Origin: Bacteroidales bacterium
GTDB taxonomy: Bacteria > Bacteroidota > Bacteroidia > Bacteroidales > JAFGXI01
Assembly: GCA_016936665.1 (NCBI GenBank)
Contig: JAFGXI010000040.1
Location: forward strand, 1-37,144
Length of the DNA: 37,144 nt
Reading direction: 5' to 3'
The notes beneath the pieces are model-generated. The model did not search any database. It saw nothing but the letters and a program-made list of their open reading frames with translations, and was not told the DNA's origin. The position numbers were made by a program, and so were the translations under genes. Shown here piece after piece: positions 16,061 to 24,537 of this stretch. Within the stretch, counting starts at the first letter, position 1; each line of letters opens with the position of its first letter.

Positions 16061-16061
16061 T

Positions 16062-16904
16062 ATGGGAGTAACAGATCAAGATACCAAAACGTTTATCGAT
16101 GCTATAAAGGGGTATTCTAACTACGATTTTTCTGAATACTCCGAGAAATCGCTAAAGCGACGCATTGAAAGAATTTTAGTCGAAAATAAAGTAAACTTAT
16201 CGGGCTTAATCTTAAAACTTAAAAAAGATAAAGCTTTTTTAGAGCAAACAGTTAAAGATATTACAGTAAACACTACAGAGCTTTTTCGTGATACAGAAGT
16301 TTGGCACGACTTAAGACAGACGGTCATTAGTAAACTCAAAGATAATGACACTATAAAAATTTGGCATGCAGGTTGCTCAACCGGACAGGAAGTGTATTCG
16401 TTGGAAATTTTATTGAACGAAATGCACTTGCTTAATCGATGCGAGATTTATGCTTCCGATTTAAATGAAGATGTTATTGATGTGGCCAAAAAAGGAGAGT
16501 ATAAGTTTCGGTTTAACTTATCTTATCTTTCCAATTTCGATAATGTTATAAAAGAAAACCAATATAACTTTACGATTAATAAAGAAGTTGAGTACGAGTC
16601 GTACTTTACAATTGATAAAAAGAATGATAAGATAAAAATACACGATTTTCTTACAGAAAAGCCAATATATAAAAAGTTGGATTTGGTTAAGCGAGAAAAT
16701 CTGTTCAACACAAAATTCGATTTAATTATGTGTCGTAATGTGCTTATATATTTTAATCTAAATCTTCAAAATAAAATTATCGATTTCTTTCATAGCCAAT
16801 TAAATAACGAAGGTTTTTTAGTTTTAGGAAAACACGAAAGTTTGCTCGGTTATCCCGAGAATAAGTTCAGTAAGAAAGGTAAGTTTTATCAGAAAAAAGG
16901 CTAA
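16062..16904 (+). CDS. CheR-type methyltransferase
   Basis: 280 residues with both CheR domains: an N-terminal helical domain (about 8-75; the SLKRRIERI helix at 30-38 and NTTELFRD at 70-77) and a SAM-dependent methyltransferase domain with motif I WHAGCSTGQE (101-110), the acidic ASDLNED (131-137) and the family signature CRNVLIYF (224-231). CheR enzymes methylate glutamates of chemoreceptors with S-adenosylmethionine. No receptor, CheA, CheW or CheB gene is present in the window, and the N-terminal receptor-tethering features cannot be judged. It is therefore an orphan, perhaps acting on a different signalling protein. It forms a two-gene unit with the 75-residue protein. The family call is secure, the substrate unknown. 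Confidence 0.88.
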   Translation: MGVTDQDTKTFIDAIKGYSNYDFSEYSEKSLKRRIERILVENKVNLSGLILKLKKDKAFLEQTVKDITVNTTELFRDTEVWHDLRQTVISKLKDNDTIKIWHAGCSTGQEVYSLEILLNEMHLLNRCEIYASDLNEDVIDVAKKGEYKFRFNLSYLSNFDNVIKENQYNFTINKEVEYESYFTIDKKNDKIKIHDFLTEKPIYKKLDLVKRENLFNTKFDLIMCRNVLIYFNLNLQNKIIDFFHSQLNNEGFLVLGKHESLLGYPENKFSKKGKFYQKKG

Positions 16905-16940
16905 TTCGATACGTTTTTAGCTGTAAAAAATCCTTCGTTT

Positions 16941-16973
16941 TTTGTTTGAAAATAAAAAATAATATTATCTTTG
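16941..16973 (+). promoter_or_regulatory. Bacteroidota-type promoter of tRNA-Gln
   Basis: TTTG at 16941-16944 (a second at 16945-16948) followed after 21 (or 17) bases by a perfect TATCTTTG (16966-16973), matching the TTTG/TAnnTTTG consensus. The tRNA begins 17 bases further on. Confidence 0.75.
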
Positions 16974-16990
16974 CACTCGCATTTAAGGAT

Positions 16991-17062
16991 TGACCTATGG
17001 TGTAATTGGCAACACACTTGGTTTTGGTCCAAGCATTCTAGGTTCGAGTCCTAGTAGGTCAA
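16991..17062 (+). tRNA. tRNA-Gln (anticodon UUG)
   Basis: A 72-base cloverleaf. The acceptor stem TGACCTA (16991-16997) pairs with TAGGTCA (17055-17061). The anticodon arm is CTTGG-TTTTGGT-CCAAG, giving anticodon TTG in the seven-base loop. The T arm is CTAGG-TTCGAGT-CCTAG. CCA is not encoded. It has its own promoter and is followed at once by a terminator. Confidence 0.95.
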
Positions 17063-17063
17063 C

Positions 17064-17093
17064 AAAAAAGCCTCGATTGTCCGAGGCTTTTTT
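17064..17093 (+). terminator. Terminator after tRNA-Gln
   Basis: AAAAAAGCCTCG and CGAGGCTTTTTT form a perfect 12-bp stem around ATTGTC. The A run and T run make it usable from both strands, so it may also end the gldF-to-regulator transcript that stops at 17113. Confidence 0.9.
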
Positions 17094-17112
17094 ATTTGAA
17101 TAATGCTAAGAA

Positions 17113-18264
17113 TTAAGCATACATTTCTACATCTTTTTTAGTAATTGTTGCTCCCCCTAAAATTACCATTCGTTCTATCACGTTTCTAAATTCGCGTATA
17201 TTTCCTGTCCAATTTCTTTTTTGAAGCGCATTAAGTGCGTCTTTATCTATTTTTTTAACAGGAATACCCGAATCTTGACAAATAACTTTTAAAAAATATT
17301 CTGCAAGTAACGGAATATCTTCTTTACGTTCGTCGAGGGCTGGAATCTGGATTAAAATAACACTTAATCGATGGTATAAGTCTTCTCTAAAACGATGGTT
17401 TTCTATTTCGTATTTTAAATCTTTGTTTGTTGCTGCAAGAATTCTTACATTCACATTGATGTCTTTATCGGAACCGACTCTCGATATTTTGTTTTCTTGT
17501 AGAGCTCTCAATACTTTAGCTTGAGCCGGCAACGACATATCGCCAATTTCGTCTAAAAAAATAGTACCACCTTCAGCTTGTTCGAATTTGCCTTTTCGTT
17601 GTTTGTGGGCAGAAGTAAAAGCGCCTTTCTCGTGACCAAACAATTCGCTTTCGATCAATTCCGAAGGAATAGCTGCGCAGTTAACTTCGATAAATGGCCC
17701 CATGGCGCGTTCGCTTTTTTCGTGAATCCAGCGAGCAGCAACTTCTTTACCCGTTCCGTTTGATCCGGTTATTAGCACGCGAGCATCGGTAGGAGCTACT
17801 TTATCGATCATCTCTTTTACTTGTTTTATTGATGCCGACTCTCCAATCATCTCATATTTCTTGCTGACTTTGGTTTTTAAAATTTTAGTTTCTGCAATCA
17901 GATTAGTTTTATCTAAAGCATTTTTAACCGTTACGAGAAGTCGATTTAAATCTAATGGCTTTTGTATAAAATCGTAGGCACCTTGTTTAATAGCGGAAAC
18001 CGCTGTATCGACATCGCCATGGCCGGTAATTAGAATAAATGTTTGGGTAGGATTTTGTTTTTTAACTTCGTCCATTAACTCTAGCCCATCCATTTTAGGC
18101 ATTTTGATGTCGCTTAAAATTAAATCGTACTCATTTTGCTCTATTAGTTTAAGCGCCGATTCGGCATCCTCAGCCAAGTTTATTTCGTACTGTTCGTACT
18201 CTAAAATATCTTTTAAAGCATTTCGGATGCTTCTTTCATCGTCTACAATTAGTATTTTGGCCAT
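17113..18264 (-). CDS. Sigma-54-type response regulator lacking a DNA-binding domain
   Basis: 383 residues. The receiver domain (1-120) has the phospho-acceptor Asp52 (SDIKMP), acidic pocket DDE (8-10) and Lys102. The AAA+ sigma-54 interaction domain (about 138-370) has Walker A GSNGTGKE (167-174), Walker [11 protein letters not shown] (233-242), the arginine-finger region FREDLYHR (292-299) and GNIREFRN (354-361). Two things are unusual. The sigma-54 contact loop reads GAFTSA (214-219) instead of GAFTGA. The protein ends right after the AAA+ domain ([10 protein letters not shown]), so the Fis-type helix-turn-helix of NtrC (family length about 440-480) is missing. It might activate sigma-54 promoters from solution or serve another AAA+ role. 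It is 11 bases after the DUF4340 gene and probably the last gene of the gldFG run. No partner histidine kinase is nearby. Confidence 0.9.
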   Translation of the reverse strand: MAKILIVDDERSIRNALKDILEYEQYEINLAEDAESALKLIEQNEYDLILSDIKMPKMDGLELMDEVKKQNPTQTFILITGHGDVDTAVSAIKQGAYDFIQKPLDLNRLLVTVKNALDKTNLIAETKILKTKVSKKYEMIGESASIKQVKEMIDKVAPTDARVLITGSNGTGKEVAARWIHEKSERAMGPFIEVNCAAIPSELIESELFGHEKGAFTSAHKQRKGKFEQAEGGTIFLDEIGDMSLPAQAKVLRALQENKISRVGSDKDINVNVRILAATNKDLKYEIENHRFREDLYHRLSVILIQIPALDERKEDIPLLAEYFLKVICQDSGIPVKKIDKDALNALQKRNWTGNIREFRNVIERMVILGGATITKKDVEMYA

Positions 18265-18275
18265 GGTAATGTGTG

Positions 18276-19307
18276 TTATTTTTGAATGATAAATAATTTT
18301 GGATCAACAATAATTTTGTCAAATGAATAAAATTGAACTGTAGCCCAGTCTTTTCCTCCGTTGAAGACACCGTACATCCGATCTGGGTCGTACTTCAACA
18401 AATTTCCATTGTCGTCGTAATGTGTGTCGTTCGGGACATGATATGTTTTAATCGTTTGTTTATTGTTGTCTCCAGCTTTAAATGTAATAGTATAAAAAGG
18501 CATCGATTGAACTAAAGAGTCTTTTTTTTCTTGATTCATGGATACAACGATTGCTTCGTACGAAACTCTTTTTAGGTTACTTAAGTAGTATTTTACTTGA
18601 AGTGTGTCGATGTTTTTTATGGGTTTATTCTCATAATCAAGCAGCTGGTATCCTAAATCTGTTTTTTGTAAAATGAAACTTTTACTGGAATCTTCGTGGT
18701 TTTCGACCGAAACTAAATCTATTTTTTTAGGATCGGCTTTAAATATAAAATTCTCTCGCCATAAACTTTCGGTCGTAATAAATCGAGGAGTTAAAAAACC
18801 AAGAAATCCGGGAATATGAACGACAAATGGCACCGAAGAGCCTTCTATTAATGCATAGGTTCCTTTCTGGTCTTGAGTAGATCCGCCAATGTAATAGGTT
18901 TTTAGTTTTTCTCCTTTGCTATATAATTCAATTTTATGGGCTTCAACGCTTAGCCGTTTAACCTGTGTGTTATGTTCTGCTCTGGAAATTGGGCTTTTTA
19001 CTCTTATCTTTTCAATTGCATCGAACAGATTTTTAATTGCATCTTCGCGAGCATAAAATTGCTGGTTAACGCGCCATCCTTCTTCTGTCTTTTCAAGTAA
19101 AACTTTGTTGTTGAGCTTATCGCTCAAAAATATTTTATCGATGATCTCCGGGTTTTTAACAGCAAAATCACTCAATTCTGTGTTCAGTGTCGAATTTTCT
19201 TTGTTAAAATTGAGGGCGTATAAAAAATTATCTTTTCCTACAAACTGTGCTATAATAACCGCTCCGGCCAATAATATTATACTTCCAAAAATAATTTTAT
19301 TTTTCAT
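18276..19307 (-). CDS. DUF4340 domain-containing protein
   Basis: 343 residues: one N-terminal membrane anchor (KIIFGSIILLAGAVIIAQFV, 4-23) and a large extracytoplasmic part. It matches, by its repeated 'W.v......a....i..ll..l..l' layout (EEGWRVNQQFYAREDAIKNL at 76-95, then a KTYYIGGST strand), the DUF4340 family. Such proteins are often encoded next to ABC-2 permease and GldG-type genes, as here. The function is unknown; a periplasmic accessory of the GldFG-like transporter is a reasonable inference. The start ATG lies 91 bases after the gldG stop. The response-regulator gene follows after 11 bases. Confidence 0.75.
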   Translation of the reverse strand: MKNKIIFGSIILLAGAVIIAQFVGKDNFLYALNFNKENSTLNTELSDFAVKNPEIIDKIFLSDKLNNKVLLEKTEEGWRVNQQFYAREDAIKNLFDAIEKIRVKSPISRAEHNTQVKRLSVEAHKIELYSKGEKLKTYYIGGSTQDQKGTYALIEGSSVPFVVHIPGFLGFLTPRFITTESLWRENFIFKADPKKIDLVSVENHEDSSKSFILQKTDLGYQLLDYENKPIKNIDTLQVKYYLSNLKRVSYEAIVVSMNQEKKDSLVQSMPFYTITFKAGDNNKQTIKTYHVPNDTHYDDNGNLLKYDPDRMYGVFNGGKDWATVQFYSFDKIIVDPKLFIIQK

Positions 19308-19398
19308 CTGCTTATAAATTTATTATAATGACTGTTAAATTGGTATAAAAATCAATTGTAGTCCTTTGTGTTTTTTTTAATCAGACTTGGTTTGTTTC

Positions 19399-21144
19399 TT
19401 ACTTTTTATATTTTTTTCTTCGGTAAATTACATTGAATGCTCCAAAAAGACCTAAAATTGAAAGAGGTACAAGCATATTTAACATTTGCCAGAAGGTTTT
19501 GTGACCTTCAATTTTAGAAGGGTCTAAAAGCCTTATTTTAAATTCTTTGTTTCTCATTGTAAGAATACCTGTGTCGTCGCATAAATAATGAACAGCATTT
19601 ATTAAAAAGGACTTATTACCATATATCTGTCCGGTAAATTTATCTCTGTCCAGTGGTTCGGGGGTATATCCTCTAGCAGTTCTTTTAACTGTATTCTGCA
19701 TGATTGAAGCATCTGAAATGACAATCATTTTAGTTTCTCTGGATATTTCTTTAAATTTTATTGCAGTCGATTCAGAAATATCGGGTGTTAATCTGTTTTT
19801 AAAAACTGAGTTAAATTTACCCTCAAGCAAATAGGCTGTTGGCAAATAAGATTGGTTGAATTGTTTAGGATCCATCTGATGATTGACGATATTCAAATCG
19901 ACTCTTACCGGAGCATTTAGTCTTTTAGAATGATTCGATGAAAAAAGAAGAGGAGTTCTTTTTAAAATTGACTTTTTACCAATAGTATCGATGGTCGATG
20001 CAAAACTCATTTTAATAAGATTCATGTTTCGCGTTATTGCATGATGAATGTTACCTGAAACTAAAGGGAAAAACGGCCAAGGAAATAGTTTGAAATCTGG
20101 ATATTTTGAACCGATAGGCGATACATCGAGCGGAATGGCACTGCACTGCATATCTTGAACTAAATCGGCATTGATTCTTACACCATATGTAAATAATTGA
20201 TCTTCTAGGTTAACATCACGAATCATAGCCATTGTAAAAGAAGCCGTTGCTAAGCTGTCCATATTGGCATTGGTGCCATTCATTAGCCAAAGGACTCTGC
20301 CTCCGTTCATTATAAATTGATCGATGATGAATTTATCGCGTTCACTATATTTTTCTGAAGGACCAGCAATAATAATAGCTTTGTATTTGTTAAAAACAGC
20401 CCAACTGCCATTATCTCTTTCTCTTCGTTCAGAAAGAGCATAAATTTTCTCATCTATTTTAATCCGCTCAATTGAATAGTAATCGCTTAGCGACTTTCCT
20501 AAATCTGCAGTTTCAGCTTTGCCCAATTCTCCATGACCTTCGATAAAAGCAATCTTATCCATCACATCTTCAGACAGCTTTTTAATAGACGACATCAGTT
20601 TATATTCGATGTCTTCGATAGCATTGTTTAAATTTTGGTCGGCAGATAGTGTTGGGTTGTTCTCTAAAAAATCGACACTAATTTCTTGGCCTTTAAAGTA
20701 AACCAAGGCTCCGGAAAAAACAGTGTTTTGTGTTAATGCTCCTTCTTCGGTTCGTTCTTGAATATTGGTGGGTTGCAAGCCTTTGCCCATCAGTTCTTTG
20801 TAAATCTGATTTCTTTCCTTTACATCGTTGCTTTCGTTTGGGTTAATGAACTCGAATGCAACGTTTTCTCCACCAATAACTTTGAACTCGCTAAGAATTT
20901 CTTCAACACTCGATTTTAGACGTTTTAAGCCGGGAGGCAATTCATCGCCATCGAGGTATATTTTGATGAAGACAATATCGTCCAATTCTTTTAAATAATG
21001 GCTAGTAACCTTCGATAAGGTGAAACGCTTTTCGCTGGTCAAGTCTAATCGAATATAAAAAAACTGAGCAATAAAATTTAATAGAACAATTAAAACCAAA
21101 AGGCTTAAAAAGTTGATATATGATTTTTTTCTGAAAGTTTTCAC
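19399..21144 (-). CDS. gldG: GldG, gliding-associated ABC transporter auxiliary protein
   Basis: 581 residues with a membrane helix at each end (about 10-33 and 551-572) and a large periplasmic middle. The features fit the GldG/ABC_transp_aux family: the strand after the first helix LDLTSEKRFTLS (33-44), 'IYLDGDELPPG', DKIAFIEGHGELG and the Rossmann-like KAIIIAGPSEKYSERDK (254-270) segment, and the C-terminal RRKKYKK tail. In Flavobacterium johnsoniae GldG is needed with GldF and the ATPase GldA for gliding, but homologues occur in non-gliding Bacteroidota. The start codon is GTG at 21144. It follows gldF by 36 bases. No gldA-type ATPase gene is in the window. Confidence 0.85.
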   Translation of the reverse strand: MKTFRKKSYINFLSLLVLIVLLNFIAQFFYIRLDLTSEKRFTLSKVTSHYLKELDDIVFIKIYLDGDELPPGLKRLKSSVEEILSEFKVIGGENVAFEFINPNESNDVKERNQIYKELMGKGLQPTNIQERTEEGALTQNTVFSGALVYFKGQEISVDFLENNPTLSADQNLNNAIEDIEYKLMSSIKKLSEDVMDKIAFIEGHGELGKAETADLGKSLSDYYSIERIKIDEKIYALSERRERDNGSWAVFNKYKAIIIAGPSEKYSERDKFIIDQFIMNGGRVLWLMNGTNANMDSLATASFTMAMIRDVNLEDQLFTYGVRINADLVQDMQCSAIPLDVSPIGSKYPDFKLFPWPFFPLVSGNIHHAITRNMNLIKMSFASTIDTIGKKSILKRTPLLFSSNHSKRLNAPVRVDLNIVNHQMDPKQFNQSYLPTAYLLEGKFNSVFKNRLTPDISESTAIKFKEISRETKMIVISDASIMQNTVKRTARGYTPEPLDRDKFTGQIYGNKSFLINAVHYLCDDTGILTMRNKEFKIRLLDPSKIEGHKTFWQMLNMLVPLSILGLFGAFNVIYRRKKYKK

Positions 21145-21180
21145 TTTTAATATTTTTAAATAATTCTTGCTAATACGCTT

Positions 21181-21912
21181 TTAAAATTTACGTGCGTCTA
21201 ATTTCAATTTCGTTAAAGATATAAATAGGGTAACAATGCTCAGAAAATATAAGACATCTCTACTATCGATTACTCCTCTGCTTATCGATCGGTAGTGTTC
21301 GGCTATTCCTAGAGCAATAACCTGATTTTCGAAGCCTTTGAAAATGCTTAAAAATCCGATTGAGTCGAACCCAATGTACACTATATAAGTCAGGGTCATT
21401 GAAATGATAAATGCAACAATCTGATTTTTAGTAAGAGATGACCCGAAAATTCCAATAGCAACATATACTGCGGCCAATAACACTAATCCAATATACGAGC
21501 CCCAAAAAGCACCTTGGTCGAGATTGCCAACAGGATTACTTAAATACCAAACCGACAAATAATATACAAATACAGGTATAAGTGAGAAAATAACTAAGCT
21601 TAGTGCTGCAAAATATTTAGCGAGTATGATTTGAAAATCGGAGATTGGTTTAGTAAATAAAAGTTCAATGGTGCCGGTGTTTTTTTCGTCGGAAAACATA
21701 CGCATGGTAATAGCCGGAATTAGAAATAAAAAAATCCATGGAGCAAAGTAAAACATTGGCGCAAGACTGGCATACCCATTGTCTAATAAATTATAATCGC
21801 CCGGAAAAATCCACAAAAACAAACTGTTTGCGATTAAAAACAACCCAATGACTAAATAACCAATTAATGAGCTAAAAAACTGATTGAACTCTTTTTTAAA
21901 TAAAGTGTACAT
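21181..21912 (-). CDS. gldF: GldF, ABC-2 type permease
   Basis: 243 residues, an inner-membrane permease with about six hydrophobic segments. The ABC-2 signature after the second helix is clear: TMRMFSDEKNTGTIELLFTK (69-88), which contacts the ATPase. It belongs to the GldF family by sequence feel and by its place in front of gldG. Together with GldG and an ATPase (GldA) it would form a transporter of unknown substrate tied to gliding and surface organisation. It appears to be the first gene of a four-gene unit (gldF, gldG, DUF4340, response regulator). Confidence 0.87.
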   Translation of the reverse strand: MYTLFKKEFNQFFSSLIGYLVIGLFLIANSLFLWIFPGDYNLLDNGYASLAPMFYFAPWIFLFLIPAITMRMFSDEKNTGTIELLFTKPISDFQIILAKYFAALSLVIFSLIPVFVYYLSVWYLSNPVGNLDQGAFWGSYIGLVLLAAVYVAIGIFGSSLTKNQIVAFIISMTLTYIVYIGFDSIGFLSIFKGFENQVIALGIAEHYRSISRGVIDSRDVLYFLSIVTLFISLTKLKLDARKF

Positions 21913-21929
21913 AGTTACGTGTTTTTCTG

Positions 21930-21937
21930 CAAATTTA
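21930..21937 (-). promoter_or_regulatory. Possible -7 element for gldF
   Basis: On the minus strand TAAATTTG (21937-21930) fits TAnnTTTG and lies 17 bases before the gldF ATG. No good TTTG box is seen at the right distance upstream. Confidence 0.35.
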
Positions 21938-22027
21938 AATTTTCTCGGCCGATTAAAAAACTAAAAAAGCTTAAGACCTTAATCGGGAATAATTGAATAT
22001 GAAGTTTATTTAGATTAATTCAAAATG

Positions 22028-22059
22028 ATTGCTGAAAATCTAACAAATTATTACCTTTG
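22028..22059 (+). promoter_or_regulatory. Promoter of the beta-barrel gene
   Basis: ATTG (22028-22031), 20 bases, TACCTTTG (22052-22059), the Bacteroidota promoter pattern. The box covers the TTG at 22057, so that codon cannot be the start of translation; this fixes the start at the ATG at 22087. Confidence 0.6.
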
Positions 22060-22086
22060 TTTATCAAATTAATAAATGACAATAAT

Positions 22087-22779
22087 ATGAAAAATTTATT
22101 TTTAGGTTTATTCGTTGCAATTGCGCTAGGTGCAAGTGCTCAAATCGAAGCAGGAAAATTAATTGTTGGTGGTGGATTTAATTTCAGCACATCATCCGAA
22201 AAAGCAACAGCTCCAACAGCTGTCGACATCGACAAGACTATGAACTTTAAGTTAATGCCGGAAATTGGGTTTATGGTTTCAGAAAATTTAGCAGCCGGCT
22301 TAGGGATTGGTTATAATTACACAAAGTACACCGAGTTTGATGCAATCGTAACAACAACAGGTACAACAGACGATATTTCAAAAACTGGAATGTTCTCTTT
22401 TATGCCATTTGCACGATACTACACAAACACTGGTGAAAGAGCTTTTGCTTTTGCTGAGTTTGCATTGCCAATTGGTATGGGTTCTTATAAATCTTTAAAA
22501 CTCAACAACGCAGGAGATGGAACAGAAGATGCTGATCCATTTAAAGTTTCAACTTTTGGTGTTCAATTGAGTGTAGGTTTCAACTATTTCTTAAACGATA
22601 AATGTGCTATCGAAGCTAAATGGATGGGATTAGATTTTAACTCAGTTAAATCTACACAAGTAAATGGAGGATTCGATCCAAACACTGGTAATACAGTAGA
22701 TAATGTATCGAAAACTTCTGGAATTCAATTAGGTGCAGATTTAACAGCACTTTCTATAGGTTTAAAAATATTTATGTAA
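22087..22779 (+). CDS. Outer-membrane beta-barrel protein (OmpW/OprF-like fold)
   Basis: 230 residues from the ATG at 22087. The signal peptide is clear (MKNLFLGLFVAIALGASAQ, cleavage after residue 19). The mature part alternates short amphipathic strands with glycine/aromatic turns (GGGFNFSTS, MPEIGFMVSENLAAGLGIGY, GVQLSVGFNYFLNDKCAIEA) and ends in LSIGLKIFM, as expected of an 8-stranded barrel of the 'outer membrane beta-barrel protein' class in Bacteroidota. The role may be structural or small-solute permeability. A longer frame from a TTG at 22057 is rejected because it lies in the promoter box. It is a single-gene unit with its own promoter and terminator, divergent from gldF. Confidence 0.85.
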   Translation: MKNLFLGLFVAIALGASAQIEAGKLIVGGGFNFSTSSEKATAPTAVDIDKTMNFKLMPEIGFMVSENLAAGLGIGYNYTKYTEFDAIVTTTGTTDDISKTGMFSFMPFARYYTNTGERAFAFAEFALPIGMGSYKSLKLNNAGDGTEDADPFKVSTFGVQLSVGFNYFLNDKCAIEAKWMGLDFNSVKSTQVNGGFDPNTGNTVDNVSKTSGIQLGADLTALSIGLKIFM

Positions 22780-22801
22780 TCAGATTTCATTAAAAAGATA
22801 A

Positions 22802-22829
22802 GGGCAACTTCTAATGGAGTTGCCTTTTT
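22802..22829 (+). terminator. Terminator of the beta-barrel gene, overlapping the converging gene
   Basis: GGCAACT (22803-22809) and AGTTGCC (22818-22824) form a 7-bp stem followed by TTTTT. The hairpin also encodes the last residues (RQLH) and TAG stop of the methyltransferase gene on the other strand. Confidence 0.75.
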
Positions 22830-23788
22830 AATTTTTTTCTAAAAACAAACTCAACCGTTGCACTTTTTTTGAATAAACTAGCAATTGAATCTATTATTAT
22901 GAAGAAAGGCATCGAAAGGATAAAGGCTAATTTTTCGAGTTTTAATAAAAATTTATTATGGGAGTTGGTATATTCGGTATTTCCTTTAAGATGCTCGAAA
23001 AGTAGTTCTCTTTTATCATGGAATAAGTTAAACCAACTCTGAATTGCGCCGTAAGGGTTTTGTTCTATAGAAAAATAACTTTCTCGTTCTAACCGATAGC
23101 CTCTGGTTTTCATTATTGTTTTAAAAACTTTTGGTTCGAAAAAGAACAAATGCCTTGGTGGGTCTAAGTGAAGCCATTTTCCTTTGAAAAACTTCGATTG
23201 CCAACTGTCGATATTAGGAAACGACATAACCAAAATTCCGTCTTTTGCAATGATTCGGTCAATTTCATCGAGGTACGCCAGAGGGTTTGTTAAGTGCTCG
23301 AATACGTGGAATAATGTAATTGCCTCGAAAAACTGATTGGGGTATTTTGTATCGATCAAATCGCCGATGTGTAGGTTTAAATTTGGGATTTTTTTAGCTC
23401 TTTGAGCAGAACTCCCCGGCATTTCTGTACCGTAGATATTAATCTCTTTTTGTTCGTAAATAAACTTTAAAAACTGGCCATTGCCACAGCCTATATCTAA
23501 GATTTTACTGTCCGTTTTTAATTGATTGGCTAAACGACTAGCGCGTTGTTTTCTGAACCATTGTAATACTTTTTCGAATAAGCCTTCAAATTTTTCTTCA
23601 TCTTCCCGACCTCCATAATAACTTTCGTCGTAGGCTTTAGCTAATTGTTCGAGACTAGGGTTTGGAGTTAAAAAAAAAGCATTGCATTGTTCGCATTTTG
23701 CAATCTCAAAATGTTGTTCGAAAATGTCGTAAGTAAGATATTTCGTTTGACTTTTTTCTGAGAAACAATATGGACAATGACTTTTCAT
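22811..23788 (-). CDS. SAM-dependent methyltransferase with N-terminal zinc-ribbon
   Basis: 325 residues. The start has a four-cysteine zinc-ribbon-like pair: CPYC (5-8) and CEQC (32-35). A class I methyltransferase domain follows with motif I DIGCGNG (98-104) and the HVFEHLTNP stretch (about 157-165) typical of UbiG/Methyltransf_11/23-type enzymes. A hydrophobic segment near the C-terminus (IIIDSIASLF and before) may associate with membrane. Such proteins commonly modify sugars or lipids in cell-surface pathways; the glycosyltransferase gene two bases upstream on the same strand supports an envelope or glycan role. Substrate is unknown. The last codons lie inside the terminator of the converging gene. 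Confidence 0.85.
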   Translation of the reverse strand: MKSHCPYCFSEKSQTKYLTYDIFEQHFEIAKCEQCNAFFLTPNPSLEQLAKAYDESYYGGREDEEKFEGLFEKVLQWFRKQRASRLANQLKTDSKILDIGCGNGQFLKFIYEQKEINIYGTEMPGSSAQRAKKIPNLNLHIGDLIDTKYPNQFFEAITLFHVFEHLTNPLAYLDEIDRIIAKDGILVMSFPNIDSWQSKFFKGKWLHLDPPRHLFFFEPKVFKTIMKTRGYRLERESYFSIEQNPYGAIQSWFNLFHDKRELLFEHLKGNTEYTNSHNKFLLKLEKLAFILSMPFFIIIDSIASLFKKSATVEFVFRKKLKRQLH

Positions 23789-23790
23789 TT

Positions 23791-24537
23791 TTATTTCGAT
23801 TGATAGATATCGAATGATGCCAGATTATGCTTTTGTAAAAAGTGCTGAATACTTACCTTTAACACGCCAAGGCCATATATAGAACTTCTTCTGAAATTGA
23901 TTGAGGATGCTTCTGTAAAATATTTAGTAGGGCATGTTATTTCGGCAATTTCGTATCCTGCATATAAAATTTGAGAAAGCATCTGATTGTCGAAAATGAA
24001 GTCGTTGGAGTTTTTCTCGAAAGCAATTTTTTGCAACACTTCTTTGCTAAAGGCTCTGTAACCAGTATGGTATTCCGATAGTTTTTCTCCAATTAGTAAG
24101 TTCTGTGCAAAGGTTAAAAGACGATTAGCTATGTACTTATATTTTGGCATTCCGCCTCGTAAAGCTCCTTTGCCAAGAATTCTCGAACCTAAAACAACAT
24201 GATATAATCCTCCGGATAGTAAATGAGCCATCGATGGTATTAACAATGGGGTGTACTGATAATCCGGGTGAACCATAATTACAATATCGGCACCCAATTC
24301 TAATGCTTTGTTGTAGCATGTTTTTTGATTTCCTCCGTAGCCTAAATTAGATTGATGTCTAATAATGTGTTTAATTCCAATTTCTTTAGCTACTTCCGAA
24401 GTTCGGTCGTTACTCGCATCATCTACAACAATAACATCGTCAACAATATCGAATGGTATTTCGTTATAAGTCTCTTTTAACGTTTTTTCCGCATTATAAG
24501 CGGGCATTACGACAATTATTTTTTTTTCGTTAAGCAT
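23791..24537 (-). CDS. Glycosyltransferase family 2 (polyprenyl-phosphate sugar type)
   Basis: 248 residues with a single GT-A domain of the GT2/DPM1-like type: [12 protein letters not shown] (9-20), the nucleotide-binding VDDASNDRT (38-46), the acceptor-side GYGGNQKT (66-73), [10 protein letters not shown] in place of the usual DxD (His-Pro-Asp), and GSRI (117-120) with HTGYRAFS (157-164). No C-terminal membrane helices, unlike DPM synthases with GtrA, so it is a soluble or peripheral enzyme. It probably transfers a sugar from a nucleotide donor to a lipid carrier. It overlaps the ung gene by eight bases and is followed two bases later by the methyltransferase gene, so these form one transcript. 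Confidence 0.86.
   Translation of the reverse strand: MLNEKKIIVVMPAYNAEKTLKETYNEIPFDIVDDVIVVDDASNDRTSEVAKEIGIKHIIRHQSNLGYGGNQKTCYNKALELGADIVIMVHPDYQYTPLLIPSMAHLLSGGLYHVVLGSRILGKGALRGGMPKYKYIANRLLTFAQNLLIGEKLSEYHTGYRAFSKEVLQKIAFEKNSNDFIFDNQMLSQILYAGYEIAEITCPTKYFTEASSINFRRSSIYGLGVLKVSIQHFLQKHNLASFDIYQSK

Noticed and set aside
18265..22056. Sigma-54 (-24/-12) promoter near the regulator's own unit
   Set aside because: I saw no TGGCAC-N5-TTGC pattern on either strand in the gaps here.
22057..22086. Longer start (TTG at 22057) for the beta-barrel protein
   Set aside because: The TTG is part of the TACCTTTG promoter box, and the signal peptide begins at the ATG at 22087.
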